DNA of 64,000 nucleotides from Pseudomonas moorei (GCF_008801475.1 NZ_VZPP01000006.1:310001-374000); one strand, 5' to 3'. Counted from the first letter of the stretch, positions 17,495 to 26,204 are shown. Made by a program: numbers and translations. The notes: generated by a model from the sequence alone, not told the origin.

Positions 17495-18675
17495 TAAAGA
17501 TTCCTGCTCAACACCAACAGGGCGATATCATCCGGCATCTCCCCTAGCGTGGCCAATCCAAAAACCTGCCGCAGACCATCCAGGCTGCCGCCCGCCGCCT
17601 TGACCCGTTGGGGCAACGCAGCTTCTTTTTCTTTGAGTGTGGGTTCTGGCAAAAGGTCCAGAATGCCATCAGACATCAGCGTCAAGCTGAAGGTCGGCGG
17701 CAGTTCCAGCACGTGGTCTTCGTAGGTGGCTTCGTTGAAGAGGCCCACCGGCAGGCCACGTCCTTCCAGATAACGAACACTGTCGGGTGTGTACAACACT
17801 GGCAACGGCAAATGACCACCGATGCTATAGGTCAACAAACCTGTCTCCTCGTCGATGACTCCACCGACCATTGTGACGTGTTTGCCCAGCTTACAACTGA
17901 TCAGGCCCCGGTTGATATGACCAAGAACCTCTGAAGGCTTGAATTCCGGCAATGTACCGCTGCGCTTGGACTCGAACAGCAGGCGCGTGGTCATGAACTT
18001 CAACAGCACGGTGACGAAGGCCGAAGAGGCGCCATGCCCGGAAACGTCCGCCAGGTAGAACGCCACCCGGCGCTCGTCGACGCGGAAATAGTCAACGAAA
18101 TCACCCGACAGGTACAGCGACGGGATGATCTGGTGAGCAAACTTGAACTCGTCGATGGTCCAGGGGCTGACCGGCAGCATGTTCATCTGCACCTGGCGAC
18201 CGGCGTTCTGGTCTTCTTGGAGCAGGTTCAGGCTGGCGGCGAGCTCACGGTTGGCCTTTTCCAGCTTCTCGCGGTAGCGCTGGTTTTCCAGCAGCAGGCG
18301 CGCACGATCCAGGGCCCGACGCACAGAGTGCTCGAGCACAGCCAGATCTTCGAGAGGCTTGATCAGGTAGTCCGCTGCGCCCAGGCGCAACGCTTCGACC
18401 GCGTCGTTCATCACACCGGCACCCGACACCACGATCACCGGTGTTTGCGGCGCCAGCTCGGTCACTTGGCGGATGAGTTCGAGCCCGCCCATCTGCGGCA
18501 TGCGCAGATCGCAGATGACCAAGTCGGGCTTGTCTTGCTCGAATACCTGAAGACCCTGCTGGCCATTGCTGGCCTGCAAGACGCTGAAACCACTGTCTTC
18601 CAAATAGGCGGCGAGGCTCGCGCGCACTACTTCGTCATCATCGATTATCAGCAGCGTGGCACTGGTTTTTGGCAT
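17494..18675 (-). CDS. rssB: Response regulator with PP2C (SpoIIE-type) phosphatase domain
   Basis: A 393-residue protein. A receiver domain at 1-125 (acidic pocket DDDE at 12-15, phospho-acceptor Asp56 in ICDLRMP) is followed by a coiled-coil linker at about 125-165 and a PP2C phosphatase domain (FYLADVSGHGASSAF, then LMSDGILDLL). Architecture and neighbours match PA2798, described as P. aeruginosa RssB. It should dephosphorylate the STAS protein encoded directly downstream and so link an unknown phospho-signal to sigma-factor control. The metal-binding Asp residues (ADVSGHG, SDGILD) are present, so activity is plausible. Start ATG at 18675. Confidence 0.87.
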   Translation of the reverse strand: MPKTSATLLIIDDDEVVRASLAAYLEDSGFSVLQASNGQQGLQVFEQDKPDLVICDLRMPQMGGLELIRQVTELAPQTPVIVVSGAGVMNDAVEALRLGAADYLIKPLEDLAVLEHSVRRALDRARLLLENQRYREKLEKANRELAASLNLLQEDQNAGRQVQMNMLPVSPWTIDEFKFAHQIIPSLYLSGDFVDYFRVDERRVAFYLADVSGHGASSAFVTVLLKFMTTRLLFESKRSGTLPEFKPSEVLGHINRGLISCKLGKHVTMVGGVIDEETGLLTYSIGGHLPLPVLYTPDSVRYLEGRGLPVGLFNEATYEDHVLELPPTFSLTLMSDGILDLLPEPTLKEKEAALPQRVKAAGGSLDGLRQVFGLATLGEMPDDIALLVLSRNL

Positions 18676-18950
18676 GTGGGCAAACGGCGCCAGAATTAGG
18701 TTGGCGTAGCGGCTCGGGTTTTGGCCCGGCTCAAACTACTGGATTCGCTTTCTAGCCTCTCTGTCGCACAGTTTTCGAGCATTCGCCCTACACACATGTA
18801 CACCAGAGGTGCCCTTCTAAGGCGCAGACGGTACTCCCATCCGCGAGGCGTTTCAAGCTCACGCCGATGGTCGCTTGACGTCTACACTTGTCAAATCACC
18901 GGGAGTTATAAAAACCGTCAAAACCGTAACCCAATGGAAGGATCAAGCCC

Positions 18951-19250
18951 ATGAGTCAAACCCGTCGAGACTACAGCGAAAAGCGCGATTACATCCGCAT
19001 GCGGGTCGATGCCGATGTGTCGCTGATTCATGAGGGAGATGAGGTGCCAGCCGTCTGCATCGACCTTTCCAGCAGCGGCATGCAGCTACAGGCACCGCGT
19101 TCCTTCAAGGTGGGAGACCGACTCAGTGTGCGTATCGAATCCGACCACGCCGCGCTGAAGGGGCTCGAAGCCGATACCGAAGTGGTGTGGGTGAAGGAAC
19201 AGGACGCTGGAAGCCAGAAACTCGGGCTTACTATCTTAAAGATGAAGTAA
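18951..19250 (+). CDS. Small PilZ-domain c-di-GMP-binding protein
   Basis: A 99-residue single-domain protein. The c-di-GMP motifs are present: an Arg-rich N-terminal stretch EKRDYIRMRVD giving RxxxR, and DLSSSGMQL giving DxSxxG, about 35 residues later. It would bind c-di-GMP and act on an unknown partner. Same position as PA2799, between rssB and mlaA. The ATG at 18951 follows GAAGGATCAAGCCC. A 275-bp divergent region separates it from rssB. Confidence 0.88.
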   Translation: MSQTRRDYSEKRDYIRMRVDADVSLIHEGDEVPAVCIDLSSSGMQLQAPRSFKVGDRLSVRIESDHAALKGLEADTEVVWVKEQDAGSQKLGLTILKMK

Positions 19251-19263
19251 CGGCTCTCCAGAC

Positions 19264-19295
19264 AAAAAAAGCGGCCGAAACGGGCCGCTTTTTTT
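19264..19295. terminator. Bidirectional terminator between PilZ gene and mlaA
   Basis: Arms AAAAAAAGCGGCC (19264-19276) and GGCCGCTTTTTTT (19283-19295), loop GAAACG. It serves the two convergent genes. Confidence 0.92.
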
Positions 19296-19312
19296 GTTTT
19301 ATCGGTCAGGAT

Positions 19313-20002
19313 TTAAAAATCATCTTCGACGTGACCGTCTTTGACCTTGAATTCGCGGTTCTGCAAGTACGCGTTACGGATGAAGATGTATTTGTCGCCA
19401 GTGATCAACTTCTCGCTCGACAGCAGGTTGGCACGGGTGTCAGTGACATCCAGCGCGTAGAACGAGTTACGCACCGGCACGTCGTTCACATAGCGGTAAG
19501 CGCCGGTGTAGGTGTCGATGAATTTCGATGGCGCATCACGCAAGGTGCTTGGACCGAAGAAGGGCAGCATCACGTAAGGACCACTGCTTACGCCCCAATA
19601 ACCGAGCGTCTGGCCGAAGTCTTCATCATTGCGATGCAAGCCCATCTTGGTGCCGACATCGATGAAACCCAACACGCCGAAGGTGGTGTTGAAAATCAGC
19701 CGTGCCGTGTCGACACCGGCGGCGGCCGGCTTGGCTTGCAACAGGTCGTTGGCCAGGTTGCGCACATCACCGATGTTCTGGAAGAAGTTATGAATGCCGT
19801 CTTCGACAAACTGCGGCGTCACATACTGGTAGCCCTTGGCCAAAGGCTTCAGCGCGTAGGTATCGAGCACATCGTTGAATTTGTAGATCGGACGGTTGAT
19901 GCTTTCCCAAGGGTCGTCTTCCGAAGCTGCCTGGGCAACGAACGGTACCAGCAACGCGCTGGCGCATACACAAAGCTGAGCGAGATGATTGCTCCAGCGC
20001 AT
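19313..20002 (-). CDS. mlaA: MlaA (VacJ) outer-membrane phospholipid-removal protein
   Basis: The 229-residue outer-membrane component of the Mla system, which pulls mislocalised phospholipids from the outer leaflet. Family motifs: DPWESINRPIYKFND at 30-44, LPFFGPSTLRDA and the YxxxD-rich C-terminus. The ATG at 20002 follows AAGGAG by 7 nt. Unlike the E. coli protein, there is no lipobox: the signal peptide ends AQA-ASEDD at about 25 and the only N-terminal cysteines (11, 13) lie inside the hydrophobic core. It is therefore probably a non-acylated form held by its helical ring. The mla ABC genes are not nearby. Confidence 0.92.
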   Translation of the reverse strand: MRWSNHLAQLCVCASALLVPFVAQAASEDDPWESINRPIYKFNDVLDTYALKPLAKGYQYVTPQFVEDGIHNFFQNIGDVRNLANDLLQAKPAAAGVDTARLIFNTTFGVLGFIDVGTKMGLHRNDEDFGQTLGYWGVSSGPYVMLPFFGPSTLRDAPSKFIDTYTGAYRYVNDVPVRNSFYALDVTDTRANLLSSEKLITGDKYIFIRNAYLQNREFKVKDGHVEDDF

Positions 20003-20203
20003 AGAAAACTCCTTGGATGGTACGGTCACCGGGCGCATTGGCCCGGCGCAAAGAGCGTTAGTATAAGATGGAAAGGCTGCTTTAGGCAGCATCGAGCCAG
20101 TCGGACCGCAGATGATTTCGCATCGATTGTGAGCCATTCACATCCATGTCACTCAACTGTCACCGTCGTCGCCTAGCCTCGAGGCTATTTCAGGGACGTT
20201 GAC

Positions 20204-20824
20204 ATGCCGCACGCTGAAACCTCGCCTCAACCTGCGCCAAGCCTCACCGCCGTGCTGTTCGGCCTCAGTGGCTGCCTGGTGGATTTCGGCGCCCGTGCGC
20301 GCCTGAACGGCGGTCATGCGGCCGAGCACGCCGAGGCCACGCCCGGCGCCCTGGAGAGCCTGCGCAGCTTGCAGCATCTGCAAATTCCCTGCGCCTGGCT
20401 CGATGAATTGCCCTCCGCCCTCAGCCATCCTCTGGCCGCCGCCCTGCCGAAATGGATCAAACCTTCGCAACACCCCGCAACAATCAATCCTTGGCCGGCG
20501 CCGCATGCCTGCTGGCAAGCGTTGATGGCGCTGAACGTCGAAAGGCTGGATGGCTGCGTGCTGGTCAGCGGTGAACCGCGCTTGCTGCAAGCGGGGCTCA
20601 ATGCCGGCTTGTGGACGATTGGCCTGGCGTCTTGCGGGTCGCTTTGCGGCATGTCACCCACCGAATGGCAGGCGTTGACACCTCAGGAACGGGACCTCAA
20701 ACGCGGCAAGGCCACAATGCAGCTCTTCGCCCTGGGCGTGCATTCGGTGATTGATCACTTGGGCGAGCTCGACACCTGCCTGGCCGATATCAGCCTGCGC
20801 CGGCTCAAAGGCGAAAAGCCCTGA
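20204..20824 (+). CDS. HAD/phosphonatase-like protein lacking the nucleophile Asp
   Basis: A 206-residue protein related to phosphonoacetaldehyde hydrolase. The first HAD motif region reads AVLFGLSGCLVDFGA at 16-30, which aligns with the phosphonatase pattern AVILDWAGTTVDFGS. Gly20 occupies the position of the nucleophilic Asp. The later region (NPWPAPHACWQAL, then GVHSVIDHLGEL) resembles phosphonatase. Hydrolase activity by the usual mechanism is not possible, so a binding or structural role is more likely. Position corresponds to PA2803. The codon in question is GGC, with no sign of frameshift. Confidence 0.75.
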   Translation: MPHAETSPQPAPSLTAVLFGLSGCLVDFGARARLNGGHAAEHAEATPGALESLRSLQHLQIPCAWLDELPSALSHPLAAALPKWIKPSQHPATINPWPAPHACWQALMALNVERLDGCVLVSGEPRLLQAGLNAGLWTIGLASCGSLCGMSPTEWQALTPQERDLKRGKATMQLFALGVHSVIDHLGELDTCLADISLRRLKGEKP

Positions 20825-20933
20825 TCGAGATCATGCAGGTTAGGCGCAAGTGGATTAATCTAAAAGTCAGCCATAGACCTTTGGCGCGCCCTCGCGGTCT
20901 ATGCCAGTGCCTATCGATAAAAGGAAGAACGCC

Positions 20934-21197
20934 ATGCCTGCCCGCGAACTGCAAGAACAGCTCAATGCCCTGCGCGAGCAATTGGAACAGAATCCTCCGC
21001 TGACAGAAGCCGAGCGCGAAGACCTGCACGCGCTGATGCAACAGATCCAGCTTGAACTTGAACTCGAGACCAAGACCAAGGATGTCAACCTCGCCGACGG
21101 CGTCAATCTGGCGGTGGAACGCTTCGAACTCGAACACCCGACCCTGGCCGGCACCCTGCGCAACATTGCGCAAGCCCTGGGTAACATGGGGATCTGA
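20934..21197 (+). CDS. DUF4404 family protein
   Basis: An 87-residue, highly charged, mostly helical protein (MPARELQEQLNALREQLEQN at its start), with heptad-like leucines suggesting a coiled coil over about residues 3-50. It ends in a short amphipathic helix. The family is of unknown function. The ATG at 20934 follows AAGGAAGAACGCC. An upstream in-frame ATG at 20901 lacks a good site. Followed by a REP palindrome that may end transcription. Confidence 0.8.
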   Translation: MPARELQEQLNALREQLEQNPPLTEAEREDLHALMQQIQLELELETKTKDVNLADGVNLAVERFELEHPTLAGTLRNIAQALGNMGI

Positions 21198-21205
21198 AAA
21201 AACCT

Positions 21206-21233
21206 TGTGGGAGCGAGCAAGCTCGCTCCCACA
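21206..21233. repeat. Single REP palindrome
   Basis: A perfect 13-bp inverted repeat, TGTGGGAGCGAGC and its complement, around AA. It lies between the convergent DUF4404 and queF genes and could act as a weak terminator. Confidence 0.75.
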
Positions 21234-21241
21234 TCAGACCT

Positions 21242-22072
21242 TCATTGACGAACCAGACGATGGTTCGGCAGTTGCACCTCTTCAGTACTGCGATACGGAT
21301 TGATATCCAGTCCGCCACGACGAACGTAACGCGCATAAACCGTCAACTTCTCCGGCTTCAGCAAGCGCTGCAGGTCAAGGAAGATGCGCTCGACGCATTG
21401 TTCGTGGAAGTCCGAGTGCTGACGGAAGCTGACGATGTACTCCAGCAAGCTCGCATGATCCAGTGCCGCGCCACGGTACTCCACCGCCACGCTGCCCCAG
21501 TCCGGCTGACTGGTGACTGGACAATTGGACTTGAGCAAATGACTGTGCACGCTCTCTTCGACTATACGGGTCTCGTCGCAACGCAGCAGTTCCGGACGCG
21601 GATGCTCGTAGTTGCTGACACTGATATCCAGCTCATCGATACACACACCGGGCAACGCCACGACACCTTCGGCCTCGACATCTTTCAGGCTGCGAATACG
21701 CACGCCGACCGGTTTGCCGGCTGCGGCGGACAGGTCTTTGACCAGCGTCGCCTCAAGGCTCGCGGTATTGGCGAACGGGGTCTGGTTCAGGGAATTGAGG
21801 TACAGCTTGAACGACTTCGACTCGATGATGTTCGGCGAATCTGCCGGAATGCTGAACTCAGCGATGGCCACGACCGGCTTGCCGGACGGCAACAGCCACG
21901 ACAGTTCAAAGCAGTTCCAGAAGTCCACGCCCTTGTACGGCAGGGTTTCAGCTGTCAAACCCAGCTCGGCCCACTTCGCGGTACGCGGAATCGGGAACAG
22001 CAAGGACGGCGTGTAAGTGGCGATGTATTCGCTGGATTTGCCCAGCGGCGAGTGTTCGGCTGCGGGATGCAT
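21242..22072 (-). CDS. queF: NADPH-dependent 7-cyano-7-deazaguanine (preQ0) reductase
   Basis: Reduces preQ0 to preQ1, a cytosolic step of queuosine tRNA modification. The 276-residue length is that of the long, two-domain (YqcD/E. coli type) QueF. The catalytic site reads [15 protein letters not shown], with Cys184 forming the thioimide and Asp191 as the acid. The [12 protein letters not shown] segment is the usual QueF motif. It starts 61 bp after the cupredoxin gene on the same strand. This is the layout reported for cinAQ in P. putida, where this gene is called cinQ and is copper-induced. Start ATG at 22072. Confidence 0.94.
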   Translation of the reverse strand: MHPAAEHSPLGKSSEYIATYTPSLLFPIPRTAKWAELGLTAETLPYKGVDFWNCFELSWLLPSGKPVVAIAEFSIPADSPNIIESKSFKLYLNSLNQTPFANTASLEATLVKDLSAAAGKPVGVRIRSLKDVEAEGVVALPGVCIDELDISVSNYEHPRPELLRCDETRIVEESVHSHLLKSNCPVTSQPDWGSVAVEYRGAALDHASLLEYIVSFRQHSDFHEQCVERIFLDLQRLLKPEKLTVYARYVRRGGLDINPYRSTEEVQLPNHRLVRQ

Positions 22073-22133
22073 GGCGGAAACCTGACTGAAGAATCAGCGG
22101 ATTCTATCAGCCTTTGCTCCCGCCTTTGAGTGC

Positions 22134-22670
22134 TTACTGACTGACTGTCAATTTGCCTACCATGCCGGCCTGGTAATGGCCGGGGACGTTGCAGGCAAAT
22201 TCCAGGTTGGCGGCTTTGCTGAAGGTCCAGGTCAGCTCGGCGGTCTTACCCGGCTCTACCAGTACACTGTTGGGGTCGTCGTGCTTCATGGCATGCCCTT
22301 GGGAAGAGTGATCCATCCCAGCCATCGCCCCGTGATCCATGCCCATCATGCCTGTAGGCGACAGCATGCCGCTTTGTTGCATTTGCAACATTTCCTGCTG
22401 GTGTTTGGCATGCATCGCCGCGTCACCGAGGTTGAACTCGTGCAGCAATTGACCTTTATTCACCAGGACAAAGCGAATGGTCTCCCCGGCCTTGATATCG
22501 ATGGCCTTGGGAGTAAACGACATATCGCCCATCACCACCTCGACGCTGCGGGTCGCCTTGGATGCCGGAGCCGGTTGGCCAAAGTCATAAGTAATCGCCG
22601 GCGACGCCCACACCGGTGAGCTCAGCGCCAACACACAAGCGGCCAATGCCACAGATTTGCGCAAAAACAT
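22134..22670 (-). CDS. cinA: Periplasmic cupredoxin, CinA type
   Basis: A 178-residue exported copper protein. The signal peptide ends near WAS (about 23). The cupredoxin fold shows a His77 ligand (LLHEFNLGD) and the C-terminal loop CNVPGHYQAGM giving Cys160, His165 and Met170, a type-1 copper set. A Met/His-rich insert at 86-130 (for example MGMDHGAMAGMDH) should bind extra Cu(I). It probably buffers or transfers copper in the periplasm. It is divergent from the copper-sensing regulator pair and first in an apparent operon with queF. ATG at 22670 with GGAG upstream. Confidence 0.88.
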   Translation of the reverse strand: MFLRKSVALAACVLALSSPVWASPAITYDFGQPAPASKATRSVEVVMGDMSFTPKAIDIKAGETIRFVLVNKGQLLHEFNLGDAAMHAKHQQEMLQMQQSGMLSPTGMMGMDHGAMAGMDHSSQGHAMKHDDPNSVLVEPGKTAELTWTFSKAANLEFACNVPGHYQAGMVGKLTVSQ

Positions 22671-22748
22671 GGTCGTACTCCAACAAGATAAGGTTCAGCC
22701 TGTGGAAAACTCTAGACTGCTACCGCTGCCCACAACCTGACAGCCAGA

Positions 22749-22762
22749 TTACAACTTTGTCA
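22749..22762. promoter_or_regulatory. Copper-response operator (CusR/CopR-like box)
   Basis: TTACAACTTTGTCA, two 6-bp half-sites TTACAA and TTGTCA separated by 2 bp. Five of six positions are complementary, as in the E. coli CusR box TGACAANNTTGTCA. It lies in the 155-bp gap between divergent cinA and cinR and could serve both. A further CTGACA sits 12 bp to the left. Confidence 0.65.
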
Positions 22763-22825
22763 GCTTGGCCTGCCGCGTCGCCACCCACGGTATAAAGCTG
22801 TCGTTCCATTTAGCCCGAGTCGCCC

Positions 22826-23506
22826 ATGAAACTGCTGATCGTCGAAGACCAACCGAAAACCGGCCACTACTTGCGCCAGGGCCTGAGCGAGGCCGGCTTC
22901 AACACCGAACTGGTGGCCGATGGCAGCACCGGCCAGCAGATGGCGTTGAGCGGCGACTACGCGCTGCTGATTCTCGATGTGATGCTGCCCGGTCGCGATG
23001 GCTGGCAAATTCTCCAGGCCGTACGCAATGCCGGCCTGGATACGCCGGTTTTGTTTCTGACCGCACGGGATGCTGTGGAAGACCGGGTTCACGGCCTCGA
23101 ACTCGGCGCCGATGACTACCTGGTCAAGCCCTTCGCCTTTTCCGAACTGCTCGCCCGGGTTCGTAGCTTGTTGCGTCGTGGCAGCGCGACACCTCAGGAA
23201 ACCAGCCTGCAACTGGCCGACCTGCGCCTGGACCTGATCCGCCGTCGGGTCGAACGCGGAGGACAGCGCATCGACCTGACCGCCAAGGAGTTCGCCTTAC
23301 TGGAAATGCTCCTGCGCCGCCAGGGCGAAGTGCTGCCCAAATCACTGATCGCCTCCCAGGTCTGGGATATGAATTTCGACAGTGACACCAACGTCATCGA
23401 AGTCGCTATCCGCCGCCTGCGCCTGAAAATCGACGATGACTTCCCCAACAAACTGATCCACACCGTACGCGGCATGGGTTACGTGCTCGAAGAGCGTCCA
23501 GCCTGA
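22826..23506 (+). CDS. cinR: Copper-responsive OmpR-family response regulator
   Basis: A 226-residue DNA-binding regulator with an N-terminal receiver (EDQP at 7-10, phospho-acceptor Asp51 in [13 protein letters not shown], Lys in LVKPFAF) and a C-terminal winged helix ([13 protein letters not shown], then [14 protein letters not shown]). It belongs to the CopR/CusR/IrlR heavy-metal subgroup. It is named CinR by its position opposite cinA-queF; the PAO1 counterpart is called CopR (PA2809). Its stop overlaps the kinase start by one base (TGATG), so the two are coupled. Confidence 0.92.
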   Translation: MKLLIVEDQPKTGHYLRQGLSEAGFNTELVADGSTGQQMALSGDYALLILDVMLPGRDGWQILQAVRNAGLDTPVLFLTARDAVEDRVHGLELGADDYLVKPFAFSELLARVRSLLRRGSATPQETSLQLADLRLDLIRRRVERGGQRIDLTAKEFALLEMLLRRQGEVLPKSLIASQVWDMNFDSDTNVIEVAIRRLRLKIDDDFPNKLIHTVRGMGYVLEERPA

Positions 23507-24855
23507 TGCCGCGTCTTTCACTGAGCAGTCGCCTGGCACTATTGTTCGCGGCGTGCACGGCGGTGGTATCGCTGTTCGCCGGGGTGCTGTTCAGCCGTGC
23601 CAGCGAGGCGCACTTTGTTGAGCTCGATCAGCAATTGCTCGACGGCAAGCTGATTGGCCTGCGGCGGGCGCTGCAAGACATTCAGTCGCGTGAAAGCGAA
23701 ATCAAACTGGCCGATGAATTGAGCCGCCAGGCCGATCTCTCACTGCGCATCACCGGCAGCGACGGTCGGCGCTGGTATGACAGTTCGGCAAGTCTGCCCG
23801 ATCAGCTTCCGCACCAACCGGGTTTGTCGACCGTCAACGATGACGGCACCGACTACCGCGTGCTGAACGCGCCCTTGTTTGAAGGCAAGCCCGATTCGCC
23901 GCAATTGACCCTGCTGCTGGACATCACCCATCACCAGCACTTCCTGCAGCGCATGCAGCACTTGATCTGGCTGACCGTCGGCCTGTCGGCCCTGGCCACT
24001 GCCCTGCTCGGCGCCTGGGCAGCACGCAGCGGGTTGCGGCCGCTGCGACGCATGAGCGCGATAGCCAGCGGTGTTTCAGCGCACTCCCTCAACGCCCGCC
24101 TGCCGGAAGAGCGCATGCCGCCAGAACTGGCGGAAATGGCCCACAGCTTCAACGCCATGCTCGGACGCCTCGACGACTCCTTTCAACGGCTTTCGGCGTT
24201 CTCCGCCGACATCGCCCATGAACTGCGCACGCCACTGTCGAACCTGCTGACCCACACCCAAGTCACCCTCACCCGCCCTCGCCCCATCGAGGACTACCGC
24301 GAAGCGCTGCACAGCAACCTTGAAGAACTGCAATGGATGGCGCAATTGGTCAACGACATGTTGTACCTGGCGAAAGCCGACCACGGATTGTTGATGCCCA
24401 AGCGCGAACCGCTGGAGCTGGCACAAGAAGTCGATATGTTGCTGGAGTTTTTCGCACCGCTGGCCGAGGACGCCCGGGTGACGTTAAGCCGAGTCGGTGG
24501 CGGACACCTGGAGGGCGATCGCAGCATGTTGCGCCGGGCGCTGTCCAACTTGCTGGACAATGCGCTGCGGTTTACCCCGGCCGGTGGTGACGTTCGGGTG
24601 CAGATTGTCGATCAACCCAAAGGCTTGAAACTGACGGTGGAAAACAGTGGAGCCCAGATTTCCGAAGATTTGTTGCCGCGCCTGTTCGATCGCTTCTATC
24701 GGGCCGATCCGGCGCGCCATGAAGGAAGCAGTGAACATGCGGGATTGGGATTGGCGATCACCGAGTCGATTGTCCGCGCCCATGGCGGGAAGATTCATTG
24801 CGAATCGGAAAACGGCTGGACGCGGTTTGTGATCGAGTTGCCGAAGGGAGATTGA
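23506..24855 (+). CDS. cinS: Copper-sensing histidine kinase
   Basis: A 449-residue inner-membrane kinase. Membrane segments lie at about 10-30 and 152-172, with a periplasmic domain between them containing His36 and a His cluster THHQH at 141-145. Those positions are near the His residues reported to sense copper in P. putida CinS. A HAMP domain follows, then the His-box FSADIAHELRTPLS (His238), an N-box ALSNLLDNALRFTP and a G2 box HAGLGLAIT. It phosphorylates the regulator encoded just upstream. The domains are complete, unlike the broken kinase at 14.1-14.7 kb. Confidence 0.92.
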   Translation: MPRLSLSSRLALLFAACTAVVSLFAGVLFSRASEAHFVELDQQLLDGKLIGLRRALQDIQSRESEIKLADELSRQADLSLRITGSDGRRWYDSSASLPDQLPHQPGLSTVNDDGTDYRVLNAPLFEGKPDSPQLTLLLDITHHQHFLQRMQHLIWLTVGLSALATALLGAWAARSGLRPLRRMSAIASGVSAHSLNARLPEERMPPELAEMAHSFNAMLGRLDDSFQRLSAFSADIAHELRTPLSNLLTHTQVTLTRPRPIEDYREALHSNLEELQWMAQLVNDMLYLAKADHGLLMPKREPLELAQEVDMLLEFFAPLAEDARVTLSRVGGGHLEGDRSMLRRALSNLLDNALRFTPAGGDVRVQIVDQPKGLKLTVENSGAQISEDLLPRLFDRFYRADPARHEGSSEHAGLGLAITESIVRAHGGKIHCESENGWTRFVIELPKGD

Positions 24856-24873
24856 GGCCAGCAGGTCCGGCCT

Positions 24874-24950
24874 CATCGCGAGCAAGCTCGCTCCTACAGG
24901 GTTCTGCGTTGCCCGCAACACTGTAGGAGCCGGCTTGCCGGCGAAAGCGG
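24874..24950. repeat. REP doublet
   Basis: An inverted unit at 24874-24900 (CATCGCGAGCAAGCTCGCTC then CTACAGG) and a forward unit at 24921-24950 (CTGTAGGAGCCGGCTTGCCG then GCGAAAGCGG). It lies between convergent cinS and lolE, at a point where the gene order departs from PAO1. Confidence 0.75.
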
Positions 24951-24959
24951 TATCAGCGC

Positions 24960-26204
24960 TTACGAATAGCGTAGAGCGTGAGCCGGCTCGATCTTCGCCG
25001 CACGCCACGCCGGGTAAACCGTTGCCAGGAAGCTCAGAACGAACCCCGCCGAGCAGATCAACAGCACATCCCCGCCCTGCAGCTCGGACGGCAGGTTGCT
25101 GACGAAGTACACGTCGGAACTGAAGATGTGCTGTCCGCTGACCCGCTCGATCCAGCCCACCATTTCACTGACGTTCAACGCGGCGATCACGCCGAGTACG
25201 CCACCGATCAGGGTGCCGACAATTCCAATCACCGTGCCCTGCACCATGAAGATCGCCATGATCTGACGCGGCGTGGCGCCGATGGTACGCAGGATCGCGA
25301 TGTCTGCGCCCTTGTCGTTCACCACCATGATCAGGGTGGCGATGATGTTGAACGCCGCCACCGCGACGATCATCAGCAACAACAGGCCGATCATGGTTTT
25401 TTCCATCTTCATCGCGCTGAACAGGCTGCCCTGGGTGTGGGTCCAGTCGTCAGCCTTGTAGGCCGTGCCCAGCCCCGTGGCGATGTCGCTCGACACCTGT
25501 GGCGCGGCGTACAGATCCTTCACCGCCAGGCGCACGCTCTGTACCTGATTCGGCGCCCAATGCTGCATTTGCGCGGCATCGGCCATGTGGATCAATGCCA
25601 TCGTGCCGTCGAGCTCGGCGCCTACCTTGAACACACCGACCACGTTCAAACGCTGCATGCGCGGCGTGATGCCACCCGGTGCATTGCTCACCTCCGGCAC
25701 GATCAGGGTGATCTTGTCGCCCACGTTCAAACGGAAGCGCCGCGCGGTGATTTCGCCGATCACCACGCCGAACTCACCCGGTTTCAAGGCTTCGAGGCTT
25801 CCCTGAACGATGTGCTTGGCGACGATCGACACCTGGCCTTCCAGCGCCGGATCAACGCCGCTGACCTGGATCGGCTGCATCGTGCCCTTGTAGGACAGCA
25901 TGCCTTCCATCTCGGTGAACGGTACGGCGGCCGTGACTTCGGGGTTTTTCATCGCAGCAGCGGCCACGGGTTGCCAATCATCGATAGGGTTTACACCGAC
26001 GATGGTGGCGTGCGGCACCATGCCGAGGATGCGCGAGCTCATTTCGCGCTGGAAACCGTTCATCACCGACAACACCACGATCATCGCCAGCACGCCCAGG
26101 GCGAGGCCGATCATCGAGGTCATCGAGATGAAGGAAACAAAGCGATTGCGGCGCTTGGCGCGGGTATAGCGCGTGCCGATAAAGATCGATAACGGTCTGA
26201 ACAT
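24960..26204 (-). CDS. lolE: Lipoprotein-releasing ABC transporter permease LolE
   Basis: A 414-residue inner-membrane subunit of the LolCDE complex, which extracts outer-membrane lipoproteins and passes them to LolA. It has one N-terminal and three C-terminal membrane segments around a large periplasmic domain. The N-terminus [20 protein letters not shown] and the ending PAWRAAKIEPAHALRYS are family hallmarks. Length matches E. coli LolE. It is last in lolC-lolD-lolE. The ATG at 26204 matches the LolC N-terminus (MFRPL); a GTG 12 bp upstream is an alternative, and neither has a strong ribosome site. The C versus E label is by gene order. Confidence 0.9.
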   Translation of the reverse strand: MFRPLSIFIGTRYTRAKRRNRFVSFISMTSMIGLALGVLAMIVVLSVMNGFQREMSSRILGMVPHATIVGVNPIDDWQPVAAAAMKNPEVTAAVPFTEMEGMLSYKGTMQPIQVSGVDPALEGQVSIVAKHIVQGSLEALKPGEFGVVIGEITARRFRLNVGDKITLIVPEVSNAPGGITPRMQRLNVVGVFKVGAELDGTMALIHMADAAQMQHWAPNQVQSVRLAVKDLYAAPQVSSDIATGLGTAYKADDWTHTQGSLFSAMKMEKTMIGLLLLMIVAVAAFNIIATLIMVVNDKGADIAILRTIGATPRQIMAIFMVQGTVIGIVGTLIGGVLGVIAALNVSEMVGWIERVSGQHIFSSDVYFVSNLPSELQGGDVLLICSAGFVLSFLATVYPAWRAAKIEPAHALRYS

